Shown here: piece after piece, positions 1 through 8,727 of the stretch | Numbering within the stretch: the first letter of the stretch is position 1 | How the letters are laid out: each line of letters opens with the position of its first letter | Assembly: GCA_049840515.1 (NCBI GenBank) | Contig: JASGKW010000015.1 | Location: 1-55,590, forward strand | Length of the DNA stretch: 55,590 nucleotides | Origin: Muricomes sp049840515 | GTDB taxonomy: Bacteria > Bacillota > Clostridia > Lachnospirales > Lachnospiraceae | Reading direction: 5' to 3' | Made by a program: the position numbers and the translations under genes | Notes under the pieces: generated by a model | Database searches by the model: none | Seen by the model: only the letters and a program-made list of their open reading frames with translations | Told to the model about the DNA's origin: nothing

Positions 1-1
1 G

Positions 2-85
2 ACAGGGGTGATAACAGAGAAAGCTGATGAAGAAAATGCAAAAGAGTTTCCGGGAATTTTGCATATGATACGTGTAGAGGGATAA
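2..85 (+). CDS. hom: C-terminal fragment, probably homoserine dehydrogenase
   Basis: Only the last 27 codons are inside the window; the frame is open from base 2 to the TAA at 83-85. The tail ends in MIRVEG, which resembles the end of the C-terminal ACT domain of homoserine dehydrogenases. The next two genes (apgM type and aspartate kinase) belong to the same aspartate-family pathway and follow after 20 bases, which supports the guess. Homoserine dehydrogenase reduces aspartate semialdehyde to homoserine. With so little sequence the assignment rests mainly on context; another ACT-domain protein is possible. Confidence 0.45.
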   Translation, partial: TGVITEKADEENAKEFPGILHMIRVEG

Positions 86-105
86 ATTTTAACAGGAGGC
101 GCAGC

Positions 106-1310
106 ATGAAATATGTAACTATACTATGCGACGGAATGGCGGATGAACCTTTGGAACAGCTTGGAGGAAAGACACCACTTGCGGCGGCAGAGACACCAAA
201 TATGAAGCTTTTCAGCTCCAAAATCTGAAATTGGCATGGTACGCACAGTGCCTCCGGAGATGTCACCGGGGAGTGACACAGCAAATTTGTCTGTTATCGG
301 GTATAACCCAAGAGAATATTACACCGGCAGATCTCCTCTGGAAGCGCTGAGCATTGGAGTGGATATAAGCCTACGGATGTGGCATTCCGCTGTAATCTTG
401 TCACACTGACAGAAGAGCAGGATGTTTATGAGGACCGGGTTATATAGACGACAGTTCCGACGAAATCAGCACGGAGGATGCAGCGGTTCTTATGTCTGCA
501 TTGAAAGAAGGTCTGGCCCGGGAAGGCTATGAGTTCCATGTGGGAATCAGTTACCGCCATCTTCTGATACAAAAGGAAGGCAAAGTTGTGGAATTGACAC
601 CTCCTCACGATATTCTCACGAGAACAGAGGAGAATATTTACCTGAGGACCAGGTGCTCCGTGAAATGATGAAAAAAAGCTATGAAATCTTATCTGTTCAT
701 CCTTTGAACCTGGAAAGAAAAGCAAAGGGCAAGAATCCTGCTAATTCTGCGTGGTTCTGGGGCGCAGGTACGAGACCAGCCCTGACATCCTTTGAAGAAA
801 GATACGGTAAAAAAGGTGCCATGATATCAGCCGTAGATTTGCTGAAAGGCATTGCAGTGGGGGCCGGGATGCATAATATCTCTGTGGGGGGAGCCAACGG
901 CGGTCTTCACACCAATTATGCGGGAAAAGCACAGGCAGCCGTGGATGCGCTGACGCAGGACGGTTATGATTTTGTTTATATCCATGTGGAAGCTCCGGAC
1001 GAGATGGAACATCAGGGAAATGTAGAGAATAAAATCAAGGCTATTGAGAATATAGATACATACATCGTAGGGCCGGTGGTAAAAATGCTGGAGGCTGCGG
1101 GGGAAGAATTTCGGGTCGGTGATATTGCCGGATCACCCTACCCCTATCCGTATCCGGACTCATACAAAGGAGCCAGTTCCTTATCTGCTTTATGACAGCA
1201 GAAGAGCAGTGGACGGAATATCAGAATATAATGAAGAGACGGCTGCAAAAACAGGAATCAGAGAGGAAGAGGGGTATACACTGATTGCCCGCCTGTTTGA
1301 GCAAAAATAG
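106..1310 (+). pseudogene. apgM: apgM-type cofactor-independent phosphoglycerate mutase / probable homoserine kinase, frame broken five times
   Basis: The ATG at 106 follows a GGAGG site. Read through the breaks, the protein carries alkaline-phosphatase-superfamily metal motifs: LCDGMAD near the N-terminus, GSDTANLSV, HVEAPDEMEHQGN and a late LPDHPTP. The frame breaks near 219 (extra A), 370 (missing base in AA), 446 (missing base), 634 (missing base) and 1121 (extra G). Restoring these gives 401 residues, the normal apgM length, so I treat the gene as intact but mis-sequenced. Proteins of this family serve as homoserine kinase in several bacteria; lying between hom and aspartate kinase, that role is more likely here than glycolysis, but this is inference. 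Confidence 0.8.
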
Positions 1311-1336
1311 GAGCGGCAGGCAATTGGGAGGTAAAT

Positions 1337-2545
1337 ATGTTAATAGTAAAAAAATTTGGAGGCAGCTCAGTTGCAGATAAAGATTGTATCTTTCGTGTGG
1401 CGGAGCGGTGCATAGAGGATTACAGAAAAGGAAATGATGTGATTGTCGTATTGTCGGCAATGGGAGATACCACAGATGAGCTGATTGAGAAGGCAAAGAG
1501 TATTACAGCCGTGCCATCCAAACGAGAGATGGATATGCTGCTGACAACCGGGGAGCAGATTTCCGTTTCCCTGATGGCGATGGCGATAAATTCCCTGGGA
1601 GTTCCGGCTGTTTCTCTGAATGCATTTCAGGTGAGAATGCACTGTACATCTGCCTACGGCAATGCCAGATTAAAACGTATAGAAGCTGAGCGGATACGCC
1701 ATGAACTGGATTCCAGGAAGATTGTGGTTGTGACAGGATTTCAGGGCGTGAATAAATATGAAGATTACGGCACATTAGGACGGGGCGGCTCTGATACCAC
1801 AGCTGTAGCTATTGCGGCGGCCCTCCACGCGGATGCCTGTGAAATCTACACAGATGTGGACGGTGTATACACGGCAGACCCCCGTGTTGTACCCAACGCG
1901 AGAAAACTGAGTTCCATCAGCTATGATGAAATGCTGGAGCTTGCGTCACTGGGAGCAAAGGTGCTTCACAACCGTTCTGTGGAGATGGCAAAAAAATATG
2001 GAGTACAGCTTGTCGTGCGCTCCAGCCTGAACAGAGAAGAAGGAACGGTAGTCAAGGAGGTAGTAAAATTGGAAAAAATGTTAATCAGCGGGGTGGCTAC
2101 TGATAAAAATACATCCAGAGTTTCTGTGATAGGGGTGGATGACAAACCCGGCGTGGCCTTTAAAATATTTAATACTTTAGCGAGAAAAGGCATTAATGTG
2201 GACATTATTCTGCAGTCTGTAGGACGCCAGGGTACAAAGGATATTTCATTTACTGTGGCTCAGGATGATTTGGAGTCAACCTTAAGAATACTTGAGGAAA
2301 ACAAAGAAGTTCTGACCATCAAAGAAATCAACCACGAGGACAATGTGGCAAAGATATCCATCGTGGGAGCAGGTATGATGAGCAACCCAGGTGTGGCAGC
2401 AAAAATGTTTGAGGCATTGTTCAATTCAAATGTGAATATCAAGATGATATCTACATCTGAGGTGCGGATTACTGTGCTGATAGACGAAAATGACGTGGAA
2501 AGAGCGATGCGGGCGGTACACGATGGATTCGGACTGGGAGATTAA
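1337..2545 (+). CDS. lysC: Aspartate kinase
   Basis: This 402-residue protein phosphorylates aspartate, the first step to lysine, threonine and methionine. It opens with KFGGSS (residues 6-11), the amino-acid-kinase signature, and has GRGGSDTTA near residue 150 for substrate and ATP binding. Two ACT domains fill roughly residues 260-402, the usual site of feedback inhibition by lysine and/or threonine. Length is typical of a monofunctional clostridial enzyme. The gene follows apgM by 26 bases with GGGAGG before the ATG, so the three genes probably form one operon. No frame breaks are seen, in contrast to its upstream neighbour. Confidence 0.95.
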   Translation: MLIVKKFGGSSVADKDCIFRVAERCIEDYRKGNDVIVVLSAMGDTTDELIEKAKSITAVPSKREMDMLLTTGEQISVSLMAMAINSLGVPAVSLNAFQVRMHCTSAYGNARLKRIEAERIRHELDSRKIVVVTGFQGVNKYEDYGTLGRGGSDTTAVAIAAALHADACEIYTDVDGVYTADPRVVPNARKLSSISYDEMLELASLGAKVLHNRSVEMAKKYGVQLVVRSSLNREEGTVVKEVVKLEKMLISGVATDKNTSRVSVIGVDDKPGVAFKIFNTLARKGINVDIILQSVGRQGTKDISFTVAQDDLESTLRILEENKEVLTIKEINHEDNVAKISIVGAGMMSNPGVAAKMFEALFNSNVNIKMISTSEVRITVLIDENDVERAMRAVHDGFGLGD

Positions 2546-2575
2546 ATCTCCTGCAGGAAATGGAAAACACTTATT

Positions 2576-3759
2576 ATGTATTCACTTTTGCTTATAATTA
2601 TTTATATATCATTCATTAGCTTGGGCCTGCCAGATTCACTGGTGGGCTCTGCTTGGCCTGTAATGCAGACAGAGCTTGGTGTCCCTGTGTCCTATGCAGG
2701 AGTCATTACAATGCTCATATCATGTGGAACTATTGTTTCAAGTCTGTTATCTGACAGGCTCACCAGAAAATTTGGGGCAGGGCTGATAACCGCAGTCAGC
2801 GTTCTGATGACCGCGTTGGCACTTTTTGGCTTTTCTGCCTCTCATTCTTTTCTATGGCTGTGCTTGTGGACGATACCCTATGGGCTTGGAGCAGGAGCGG
2901 TTGACGCGGCTCTCAACAATTATGTGGCACTCCATTATGCGTCACGCCATATGAGCTGGCTCCACTGTTTCTGGGGCGTGGGGGCAGCAATCGGTCCCTA
3001 CATTATGGGATACTGTCTGAGCGGAGGATATGGATGGAACCGGGGATACCGGATTGTTGGCATTCTGCAGATTATCCTGACAGCGATTCTTTTTCTTACC
3101 CTCCCCCTTTGGAAGAAGAGAGATACAGAAAATAATATAGAAGGAGAAATGTCATCCAAACCATTAGGCCTGTCTCAGGCTTTAAAAATCAGAGGTGTTT
3201 CTTTGATTTTGATTACGTTCTTTTCTTATTGTGCACTGGAACAGACGGCCGGACTTTGGGCAGCAGCTATCTGGTGCGTTATCAGGGCTGGAATACCGAC
3301 AGGGCAGCCAGCTTTGCTTCACTGTTTTTTCTCGGAGTTACATTTGGACGATTTCTATGTGGTTTTATTGCGGACAAAATTGGAGACCGGTTATTGATTC
3401 GTTATGGCACTCTTTTATCAATGTCAGGTGCCGTTCTGGTTGCACTGCCTGTGAAAATTGATGTGCTGACCATGGGCGGTCTGATTATCATAGGACTTGG
3501 CTGTGCACCCATATATCCGGCAATTATTCATTCCACGCCATCCAATTTTGGAAGAGAAAATTCCCAGGCTATTATAGGAATACAAATGGCAAGCGCCTAT
3601 GTGGGGACGACATTTATGCCCCCTCTTTTTGGAATCATTGCTTCAAATATCAATATTGGACTGTATCCGGTGTATTTATTAAGTCTGGCGGTTATCATGC
3701 TTTTTATGTCAGAGCGGCTCAATAAGGTCATAGATACATCTGGGAATAGGAAAGCTTAG
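2576..3759 (+). pseudogene. MFS transporter, one frame break
   Basis: A polytopic major facilitator protein with about twelve hydrophobic segments. The MFS loop-2-like motif SDRLTRKFGA lies near residue 60 and a second-half copy, GFIADKIGDRL, follows in the shifted frame. The break is at 3257-3261, where the first frame reads GLWAAAIW and the second GSSYLVRYQGW; one missing G in the GGG run gives GLWGSSYLVRYQGW, a sensible helix. Repaired length is 394 residues, normal for MFS. Substrate is unknown; the fold resembles sugar/drug permease types. It starts 30 bases after lysC with a weak ribosome site, so it may be read through from that operon. Confidence 0.8.
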
Positions 3760-3884
3760 ATATAGAAGATACCTATAAAACGTAGACACTCTTCCTTATT
3801 ATAACTTTCAATTGGACTGAGAAGAACATGCATCTTATAATAGTCATTGAGGGAAATAAAACTGTGAGGAATGGGAGAGAGTTT

Positions 3885-4985
3885 ATGAATTTATCAGATT
3901 CAAAGAAGAAGCTGGCACTGGCAGGAGTGCTGAGCGGATTAGTGGCCGTATGTCTGGCTATTTTTGGAAACCCTGCAAATATGGCATTTTGTATTGCCTG
4001 TTTTGTTCGTGATACCGCGGGTGCGCTGGGGCTGCACCAGGCAGAGATGGTACAGTATGCACGACCTGAAATCATGGGTCTGGTGCTGGGAGCATTTATT
4101 ATCTCTGTAGTTACAAAGGAATATTGCTCCACAGCAGGATCTGCACCAATGATACGGTTTATCCTTGGTATGATTCTTGTAATTGGCAGTTTGATATTCC
4201 TGGGATGCCCTCTGCGCATGATTATTCGCATGTCAGCGGGAGACTTGAATGCATGGGTGGCACTGATTGGATTTATTCTTGGAGTGGGGACTGGAGTGAT
4301 TGCTTTAAAGAAAGGATTCAGTCTGGGACGGGCCTATGTCATTCACAAATTAAACGGGGGAGTACTTCCGGCATTAATGTTAGGAATTTTGCTGATTGCA
4401 ATATTTACTTCCCTGCTCAAAGCGAGCGAAAAGGGACCGGGAAGCATGCATGCGCCTCTAATACTTTCATTAATCGGAGGTCTGATTTTTGGAGCAGTTG
4501 CCCAGAAGTCCAGAATGTGTTTTGCGGGAAGTATACGCGATGTCATGCTGATGAAAAACTTTGATTTGCTGACAGTAATCGGAAGCCTCTTTGTTGTAAT
4601 GCTGATTTTTAATCTTGCCACAGGAAGATTTGTACTTGGGTTCAATACCCGGGAATCATTGCACATTCAGAACATTTGTGGAATATTCTTGGCATGTATG
4701 CAGTCGGGTTTGCGGCAGTGCTGGCAGGCGGCTGTCCTCTGCGTCAGTTAATTCTGGCGGATCAGGGGTCATCAGATTCGGCAGTGACAGTGCTCGGAAT
4801 GTTTGCAGGAAGCTGCAATCAGCCACAATTTTGGGCTTGCTTCCAGCGGAACAGCATTAAATCCAGAAAATGGAGAACTCATTGCAGGAGCAGTGACCAG
4901 CAATGGTAAGATTGCCCTCATTATATGTATTCTCATATGCTTTGTTATTGCATTTACAAATAAGAGAGAAGAGGTGAAATCATGA
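3885..4985 (+). pseudogene. yedE: YeeE/YedE-family transporter of the selenium-linked type, two frame breaks
   Basis: An inner-membrane YeeE/YedE (Sulf_transp) protein. It has two internal repeats, each with the family motif GCPLR (GCPLRMII near residue 108 and GGCPLRQLI near residue 285). In Firmicutes, the yedE-yedF pair is associated with selenium use, and a proposed role is uptake of a selenium compound; this is genomic association rather than proven transport. I prefer the ATG at 3885 (GGGAGAG upstream) over the in-frame ATG at 3828. Frame breaks: a missing C in the CCC run near 4648 and an extra A near 4811. Repaired length is 366 residues. The stop overlaps the yedF start (ATGA), indicating coupled translation. 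Confidence 0.85.
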
Positions 4986-5182
4986 GAGAAGTAGACGCCA
5001 GAGGATTATCCTGTCCTGAACCCATGATGCTTACGGCCGAGGCATTAAAAAGCACCACAGAGCCTGTGAAGGTTCTTGTGACGGAACCGCACCAAAAAGC
5101 AAATATAGAAAAATATGCAAAGGTTACGGCAGGACTTCGGTGCAACCAGACAGAAGACGGATTTGAAATCACCATCTCTTAA
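4982..5182 (+). CDS. yedF: TusA/SirA-like YedF sulfur- or selenium-transfer protein
   Basis: A 66-residue TusA-fold protein with the family motif CPEP in LSCPEPMM (residues 10-17), where the single Cys carries persulfide or perselenide in relatives. It overlaps the yedE stop by four bases (ATGA) and has GAGGTG upstream. The yedE-yedF pair is a recognised marker of selenium metabolism, often close to selD or selenoprotein genes. Longer YedF proteins have a second C-terminal domain; this is only the N-terminal TusA-like domain. It probably passes selenium or sulfur taken up by YedE to downstream enzymes. No function was shown directly. Confidence 0.85.
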   Translation: MREVDARGLSCPEPMMLTAEALKSTTEPVKVLVTEPHQKANIEKYAKVTAGLRCNQTEDGFEITIS

Positions 5183-5198
5183 CTGTAAGGCACAGTTA
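5180..5198 (+). repeat. Small perfect hairpin at the end of yedF
   Basis: TAACTGT (5180-5186) and ACAGTTA (5192-5198) form a perfect 7-bp stem with a 5-base loop, overlapping the yedF stop codon. No T-run follows, so a simple intrinsic terminator is doubtful. Confidence 0.45.
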
Positions 5199-5261
5199 CA
5201 TAAAATAAAAGCTATACAAAGTAACAGTTCAGCCATGCAGATCAAGTTCTTTTAATAAATT

Positions 5262-5290
5262 TTGAATTATACTAAGATTTGAGGTATAAT
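5262..5290 (+). promoter_or_regulatory. Sigma-A-type promoter for the DUF3343 gene
   Basis: TTGAAT (5262-5267), a 17-base spacer and TATAAT (5285-5290) upstream of the DUF3343 gene at 5350. The spacing is ideal. It suggests the small gene can be read apart from yedE-yedF. Confidence 0.75.
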
Positions 5291-5349
5291 AAAAAACGTA
5301 ACAGATAAATTGAAAGGACATACCTTCTAGTTATTGATGGTGATTTCAA

Positions 5350-5586
5350 ATGAGAAAGAAAGAATTAAAGTTAGTCGTCACATTTCACACAACAGCGGAC
5401 GCCATGGCTATGGAAAAGGTTTGCAAGGCACAGCAGGTGCCCGGGCGCTTAATTCCGGTACCGCGCTCTATATCGGCAGGATGCGGGCTTTCCTGGTGTG
5501 CAGATATAGAAACCAGAGAACAGCTGCTGAATGTTATGAAAGAAGTGGATATAGAACAGGAAGCCATTCATGAATGTATGGTATAA
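5350..5586 (+). CDS. DUF3343 small protein, putative selenium/sulfur carrier
   Basis: A 78-residue protein with the DUF3343 layout: an N-terminal VVTFHTTADAM segment that looks like a small ferredoxin-like fold, and a central GCGLSWCADIE carrying two cysteines (near residues 45 and 50). DUF3343 genes are repeatedly found beside yedE/yedF and selenium genes in Clostridia, and a role in selenium or sulfur transfer has been proposed; the biochemical role is not established. It has its own promoter (5262-5290) and is followed by a strong terminator. A longer overlapping frame from 5334 shifts off this frame and is not credible. Confidence 0.75.
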   Translation: MRKKELKLVVTFHTTADAMAMEKVCKAQQVPGRLIPVPRSISAGCGLSWCADIETREQLLNVMKEVDIEQEAIHECMV

Positions 5587-5591
5587 TATTT

Positions 5592-5627
5592 GAGGCACGG
5601 TCTGATGATTAAGACTGTGCCTCTTTT
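5592..5627 (+). terminator. Intrinsic terminator after DUF3343 gene
   Basis: A 12-bp stem (5592-5603 with 5612-5623, one G-U pair), an 8-base loop and TTTT at 5624-5627. It closes the selenium-handling genes and sits at the convergent junction with mobB. Confidence 0.85.
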
Positions 5628-5630
5628 CTG

Positions 5631-6219
5631 TCAAAAGATGGTTTCTAACTTCTGTGACAATTCGCCGTGGACAAAATTTGTAAAGGCTTCTCTATCTTGG
5701 GGAAGAGTTACATCGGCATATTCCATCACAGCTTCCGCGGTTGGTTTTACAGAGGATGCTGTACTGCTCTGAATCATAATAAATAGAGCCGGTTCGGCAA
5801 CCAGGCGTGCACTGTTGGATTCACACAGAATAAGGGCATTCTCAGGTACAAGCTTCAAAGCGTCATCCAAAGCTTCTCTTATATTCTCTTTAAAAGCCCC
5901 GAATCAGGTAAACTTTTTCAGCCCCTCCTTTTTTTAAGAGCATGGTATCTTTTTCGCCGGTTCCTTTTTCCTCTCTTATGTCATAGCAGCCTTTTAAACC
6001 TTTGCAGATTCCACAGCCTTCCCCTCCTCTGGGGCATATGTCGCCATGATTTCTTATAGAAATCAGCTTAAATGCAATAATTGGCATTTTATCTTTAAAT
6101 GCATCAATAATTTGAAGAGCCAATGTTGTCTTGCCGCTGTTGCGACCGGTCGCCCCGATTAGTATCATGTGTCCGGCAGGTAAAAGTTCTGTATTTTTAA
6201 TATTCATTTCTGTATTCAT
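5631..6219 (-). pseudogene. mobB: MobB-like molybdopterin-guanine dinucleotide adaptor GTPase, one frame break
   Basis: A P-loop protein with GATGRNSGKTTL (Walker A) near residue 23 and a cysteine-rich insert, CPRGGEGCGICKGLKGC, around residues 62-78. MobB proteins bind GTP and assist MobA in forming the guanine dinucleotide form of molybdenum cofactor needed by formate dehydrogenases. The start ATG (6219) follows GGAGG. An extra G in a GGGG run near 5900 breaks the frame; removing it links IR-AFKEN to the C-terminal part and gives 195 residues. The Cys insert is not typical of enterobacterial MobB, so a related accessory role (for example metal or Fe-S sensing) cannot be excluded. Confidence 0.75.
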
Positions 6220-6309
6220 ATATCCTCCTGTCCTGTAAATTTGCCATAATGTTCTGGCAAAAATAACATTTTTTGGTTTTCAATAAAAAAAAGTAAAAGT
6301 TTTTTCTTT

Positions 6310-6338
6310 ATTATAACTTTTTTCGGGAGGGGTTTCAA
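6310..6338 (-). promoter_or_regulatory. Promoter for mobB
   Basis: On the minus strand TTGAAA (6338-6333), 17 bases, then TATAAT (6315-6310). The start codon lies about 90 bases downstream. Confidence 0.7.
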
Positions 6339-6629
6339 TATAAAAAAAGTCGTCAAAGCCCTAAAAAAGCGTGATTTCTTTAACAAAAATTGTGTTTCCA
6401 AAGTGACGAATAGTTTATCCAGGATGAGAAAAAATGGCACATTAACCTAAAAAATTGGTCTGAGATATAATGAACGAGAATTTGTTGGAAAGTTGTCTAT
6501 ATTATCTAAAAATTTGGAATATTAATATAGAAATAAATTGGCAAAAATGTAACAATTAAAAATTAAATCCTCTCATAATTGTGCATTGTAAATAAAATAA
6601 AAATGAGCCAAAGTGTTTATTTATGGAAG

Positions 6630-6658
6630 TTGACATATTTAAGGTGAGGTGATATTAT
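6630..6658 (+). promoter_or_regulatory. Promoter for the mobA-focA-nuoEF-moeA-fdhF operon
   Basis: Consensus TTGACA (6630-6635), a 17-base spacer and TATTAT (6653-6658). It is the only strong promoter I see ahead of this run of same-strand genes, so it probably drives the whole formate block. Confidence 0.75.
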
Positions 6659-6765
6659 AAAAAACACCCTTAAATTTTTTTAGCTAAAGACTTTTTAGCC
6701 TAAAAATTTTTTAGAAAGTCGTTGACGGTGAAGTTCACAAAAAGAAAGTTGGAGATTTTTTCAAA

Positions 6766-7371
6766 ATGAGTGAAAAAATTAAAAATGTAACAGCCGCTGT
6801 TTTATGCGGCGGAAAAAGCAGGAGAATGGGTTTTGACAAAGCATTTCTGATGGGGGATGAGCAGTATTTACTGCTGCAGACAGTCAGAGAACTGCAGACT
6901 CTATTTGAACAGGTCGTCCTGGTTAGCAATACTAAGGCCAAGTTTGAGGATCGGACGGACTTCAAAGAGACTCCCATTTTGGAGGACCTTTATATTGAGA
7001 AAGGCCCAATAGGTGGGATAAGCACTGCACTTGAGCAGGTTCAGACGGAGTATATTTTTGCTATGGCCTGTGATATGCCTTTACTGGACGTCAGTCTTAT
7101 AAGACGGATGTACCGGATGCTCGATAAGGCACAGGTTTTAATATGCAGTTATCAGGGACGACTGGAACCCTTATTTGCTTTTTACCACAAATCCTGCCTG
7201 CCTGTTTTTAAGAAACAGATTGAAAAGGGTGAACTAAAACCTCGCAGTGCATTTTCTTCCCTGGAGGTAGGGATGTACTATTTAAGTGATGAGGAGACAC
7301 AACGTATCGTGAACTTGAATACGCCGGAAGATGTTCAGAAATGGAACAAAAAAACGACAAGGAATGAATAA
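6766..7371 (+). CDS. mobA: Molybdenum cofactor guanylyltransferase
   Basis: MobA attaches GMP from GTP to molybdopterin, forming the bis-MGD cofactor of formate dehydrogenases. The 201-residue protein begins with AAVLCGGKSRRMGFDKA (residues 9-25), the nucleotidyltransferase signature with the catalytic LxGGxSxRMGxxKA pattern (Cys here before GGK). CDMPLL near residue 103 is the metal-binding DMP motif, and NLNTPED near the C-terminus is also conserved. Length is typical. A GGAG lies 12 bases before the ATG. It heads the formate dehydrogenase operon, consistent with cofactor supply for FdhF. Confidence 0.93.
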   Translation: MSEKIKNVTAAVLCGGKSRRMGFDKAFLMGDEQYLLLQTVRELQTLFEQVVLVSNTKAKFEDRTDFKETPILEDLYIEKGPIGGISTALEQVQTEYIFAMACDMPLLDVSLIRRMYRMLDKAQVLICSYQGRLEPLFAFYHKSCLPVFKKQIEKGELKPRSAFSSLEVGMYYLSDEETQRIVNLNTPEDVQKWNKKTTRNE

Positions 7372-7397
7372 GATGAATTAATGGGAGGAACACACAT

Positions 7398-8186
7398 ATG
7401 GATTTTTTTAGTCAGACAGAACTTGTAGATATCTTCGGAGACAAAGCAATAGCGAAAAAAGAAATACCTTTTGTAAAATTATTTATACTTTCTATTGTAG
7501 CGGGAGCACTTATCGCACTGGGTTACTTAGCTTGTATACGTGGATCGGGAACAATACCTAAAGAGTGGGGCAGCTATGCGACTGTGATAGGAGCCGGCCT
7601 TTTCCCTGTAGGACTTATAGCAATCATATTGATAGGCGGAGAACTTGCTACTGGAAATATGATGACTATGACAATTGGCGTACTTCAGAAAAAGATTTCT
7701 ATTATAGATTTGATTTATAACTGGATTATGGTTATGATTGGAAACACAGTAGGAGGCATTCTTGTTGCTTATCTCTGGGGTCATGTTGCTGGTATGACAG
7801 AAGGTGCTTTCCTGGAAAAAACTATGGCTCTTGCTACAGCTCGTGCTGGTGAGGCACCATTGCCGGCATTTATTTCAGCTATCGGATGTAATATTTTTGT
7901 ATGTATGGCAGTTTGGCTTGGAACAAGCGCAAAGAGCTTTCTCGGAAAGATGCTGGGTATATGGTTCCCAATTATGATTTTCGTAGTTTGTGGTTTCCAG
8001 CACGTTGTTGCAAATACTTTTGTTATTCCGGCAGCCATCTTCTCTGGTGAATCTACTATTACATGGGGAGCTTTTGCGTTGAACATAGTAGTTGTTTTCT
8101 TTGGAAATGTCGTTGGTGGAGCATTGTTACTTGGTCTGCCCTGCTTTTTGATGTATGGTAAAAAGGCAGAAGCCGCTGCAAAGTAA
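7398..8186 (+). CDS. Formate/nitrite transporter family channel
   Basis: A 262-residue FNT-family membrane protein with six predicted helices (about residues 30-50, 65-90, 110-130, 155-180, 190-210, 230-255). FNT proteins form pentameric channels passing formate, nitrite or hydrosulfide. Motifs such as GGELATGNMM and AIGCNIFVCMAVW match the pore region of FocA/FdhC-type members. Placed between mobA and the formate dehydrogenase subunits, formate is the natural substrate. GGGAGG precedes the ATG. Direction (import or export) depends on metabolism and cannot be read from sequence. Confidence 0.92.
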   Translation: MDFFSQTELVDIFGDKAIAKKEIPFVKLFILSIVAGALIALGYLACIRGSGTIPKEWGSYATVIGAGLFPVGLIAIILIGGELATGNMMTMTIGVLQKKISIIDLIYNWIMVMIGNTVGGILVAYLWGHVAGMTEGAFLEKTMALATARAGEAPLPAFISAIGCNIFVCMAVWLGTSAKSFLGKMLGIWFPIMIFVVCGFQHVVANTFVIPAAIFSGESTITWGAFALNIVVVFFGNVVGGALLLGLPCFLMYGKKAEAAAK

Positions 8187-8223
8187 TGACAGATAAGAAC
8201 AAATTATAGAAAGGATCATTACG

Positions 8224-8709
8224 ATGGATATAAGAGAACGGGAAGAAAAACTTAAAATTATTCACCAGGATGGCGGGACTCAGGAAAACATTCTGGAGAT
8301 TTTAATTGATCTTCAATTTGCTTCGGAAGACGGATATGTTGACGCGGAGACTGCAGCATTAGTAGCAGAGGAGCTACATATGACTGAAACCAGAGTTTAT
8401 GAAATTGTAAGTTATTATGCAATGTTGAAGGAGAAGCCACAGGCAAAATATGTGTTGAAAGTCTGTAACAGCTCTCCATGTCATTTCTCCAACTCAGAAG
8501 AGGTTGCTTTATTTCTGGAGAAAAAACTTGGCGTACCTATAGGAAAGACCACCGATGACGGCCTTTTCGCCTACCACTACATTCCTTGTGTAGGAGCTTG
8601 TGATATTGGGCCTGTAATTAAAATCAAGGATACCGTGTTTGGAAATCTCGATGATGAAAAAATAGCATCTTTGATTGATAATCTGCGAAACGGCAACGTG
8701 GTTGTATAG
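8224..8709 (+). CDS. nuoE: NuoE-like [2Fe-2S] thioredoxin-fold subunit
   Basis: A 161-residue homologue of the 24 kDa subunit of complex I (also HydC/FdhC-like diaphorase subunits). The N-terminal helical bundle (residues 1-75) is followed by a thioredoxin-like domain with the four cluster cysteines, CNSSPC near residue 80 and CVGAC near residue 121. Together with the NuoF-like partner 18 bases downstream it forms an NAD(P)H-reactive module. Located with fdhF and not with hydrogenase or Nuo genes, it most likely passes electrons between formate dehydrogenase and NAD. RBS GAAAGGA. Confidence 0.92.
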   Translation: MDIREREEKLKIIHQDGGTQENILEILIDLQFASEDGYVDAETAALVAEELHMTETRVYEIVSYYAMLKEKPQAKYVLKVCNSSPCHFSNSEEVALFLEKKLGVPIGKTTDDGLFAYHYIPCVGACDIGPVIKIKDTVFGNLDDEKIASLIDNLRNGNVVV

Positions 8710-8727
8710 GCGAAAGGAGAAAATAAA

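Larger units (their letters stand above)
6220..6765. other. AT-rich divergent control region between mobB and mobA
   Basis: This 546-base gap has no credible gene. It holds a minus-strand promoter for mobB (6310-6338) and a plus-strand promoter for mobA (6630-6658). Short frames here are low-complexity Lys/Phe/Leu strings without a ribosome site. The 100-base mobA leader (6665-6765) has two AT-rich hairpins: GCTAAA/TTTAGC and CTAAAAA/TTTTTAG, flanked by GACTTT...AAAGTC. I cannot match the leader to the molybdenum cofactor riboswitch class or any other. Confidence 0.6.

Noticed and set aside
3257..3261. Two separate MFS half-proteins
   Set aside because: The halves join into one 394-residue MFS protein when one G is added to a GGG run; the second part has no ribosome site.
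6216..6440. 74-codon minus-strand frame upstream of mobB
   Set aside because: Low-complexity Lys/Leu/Phe peptide lying over the mobB promoter, with no ribosome site.
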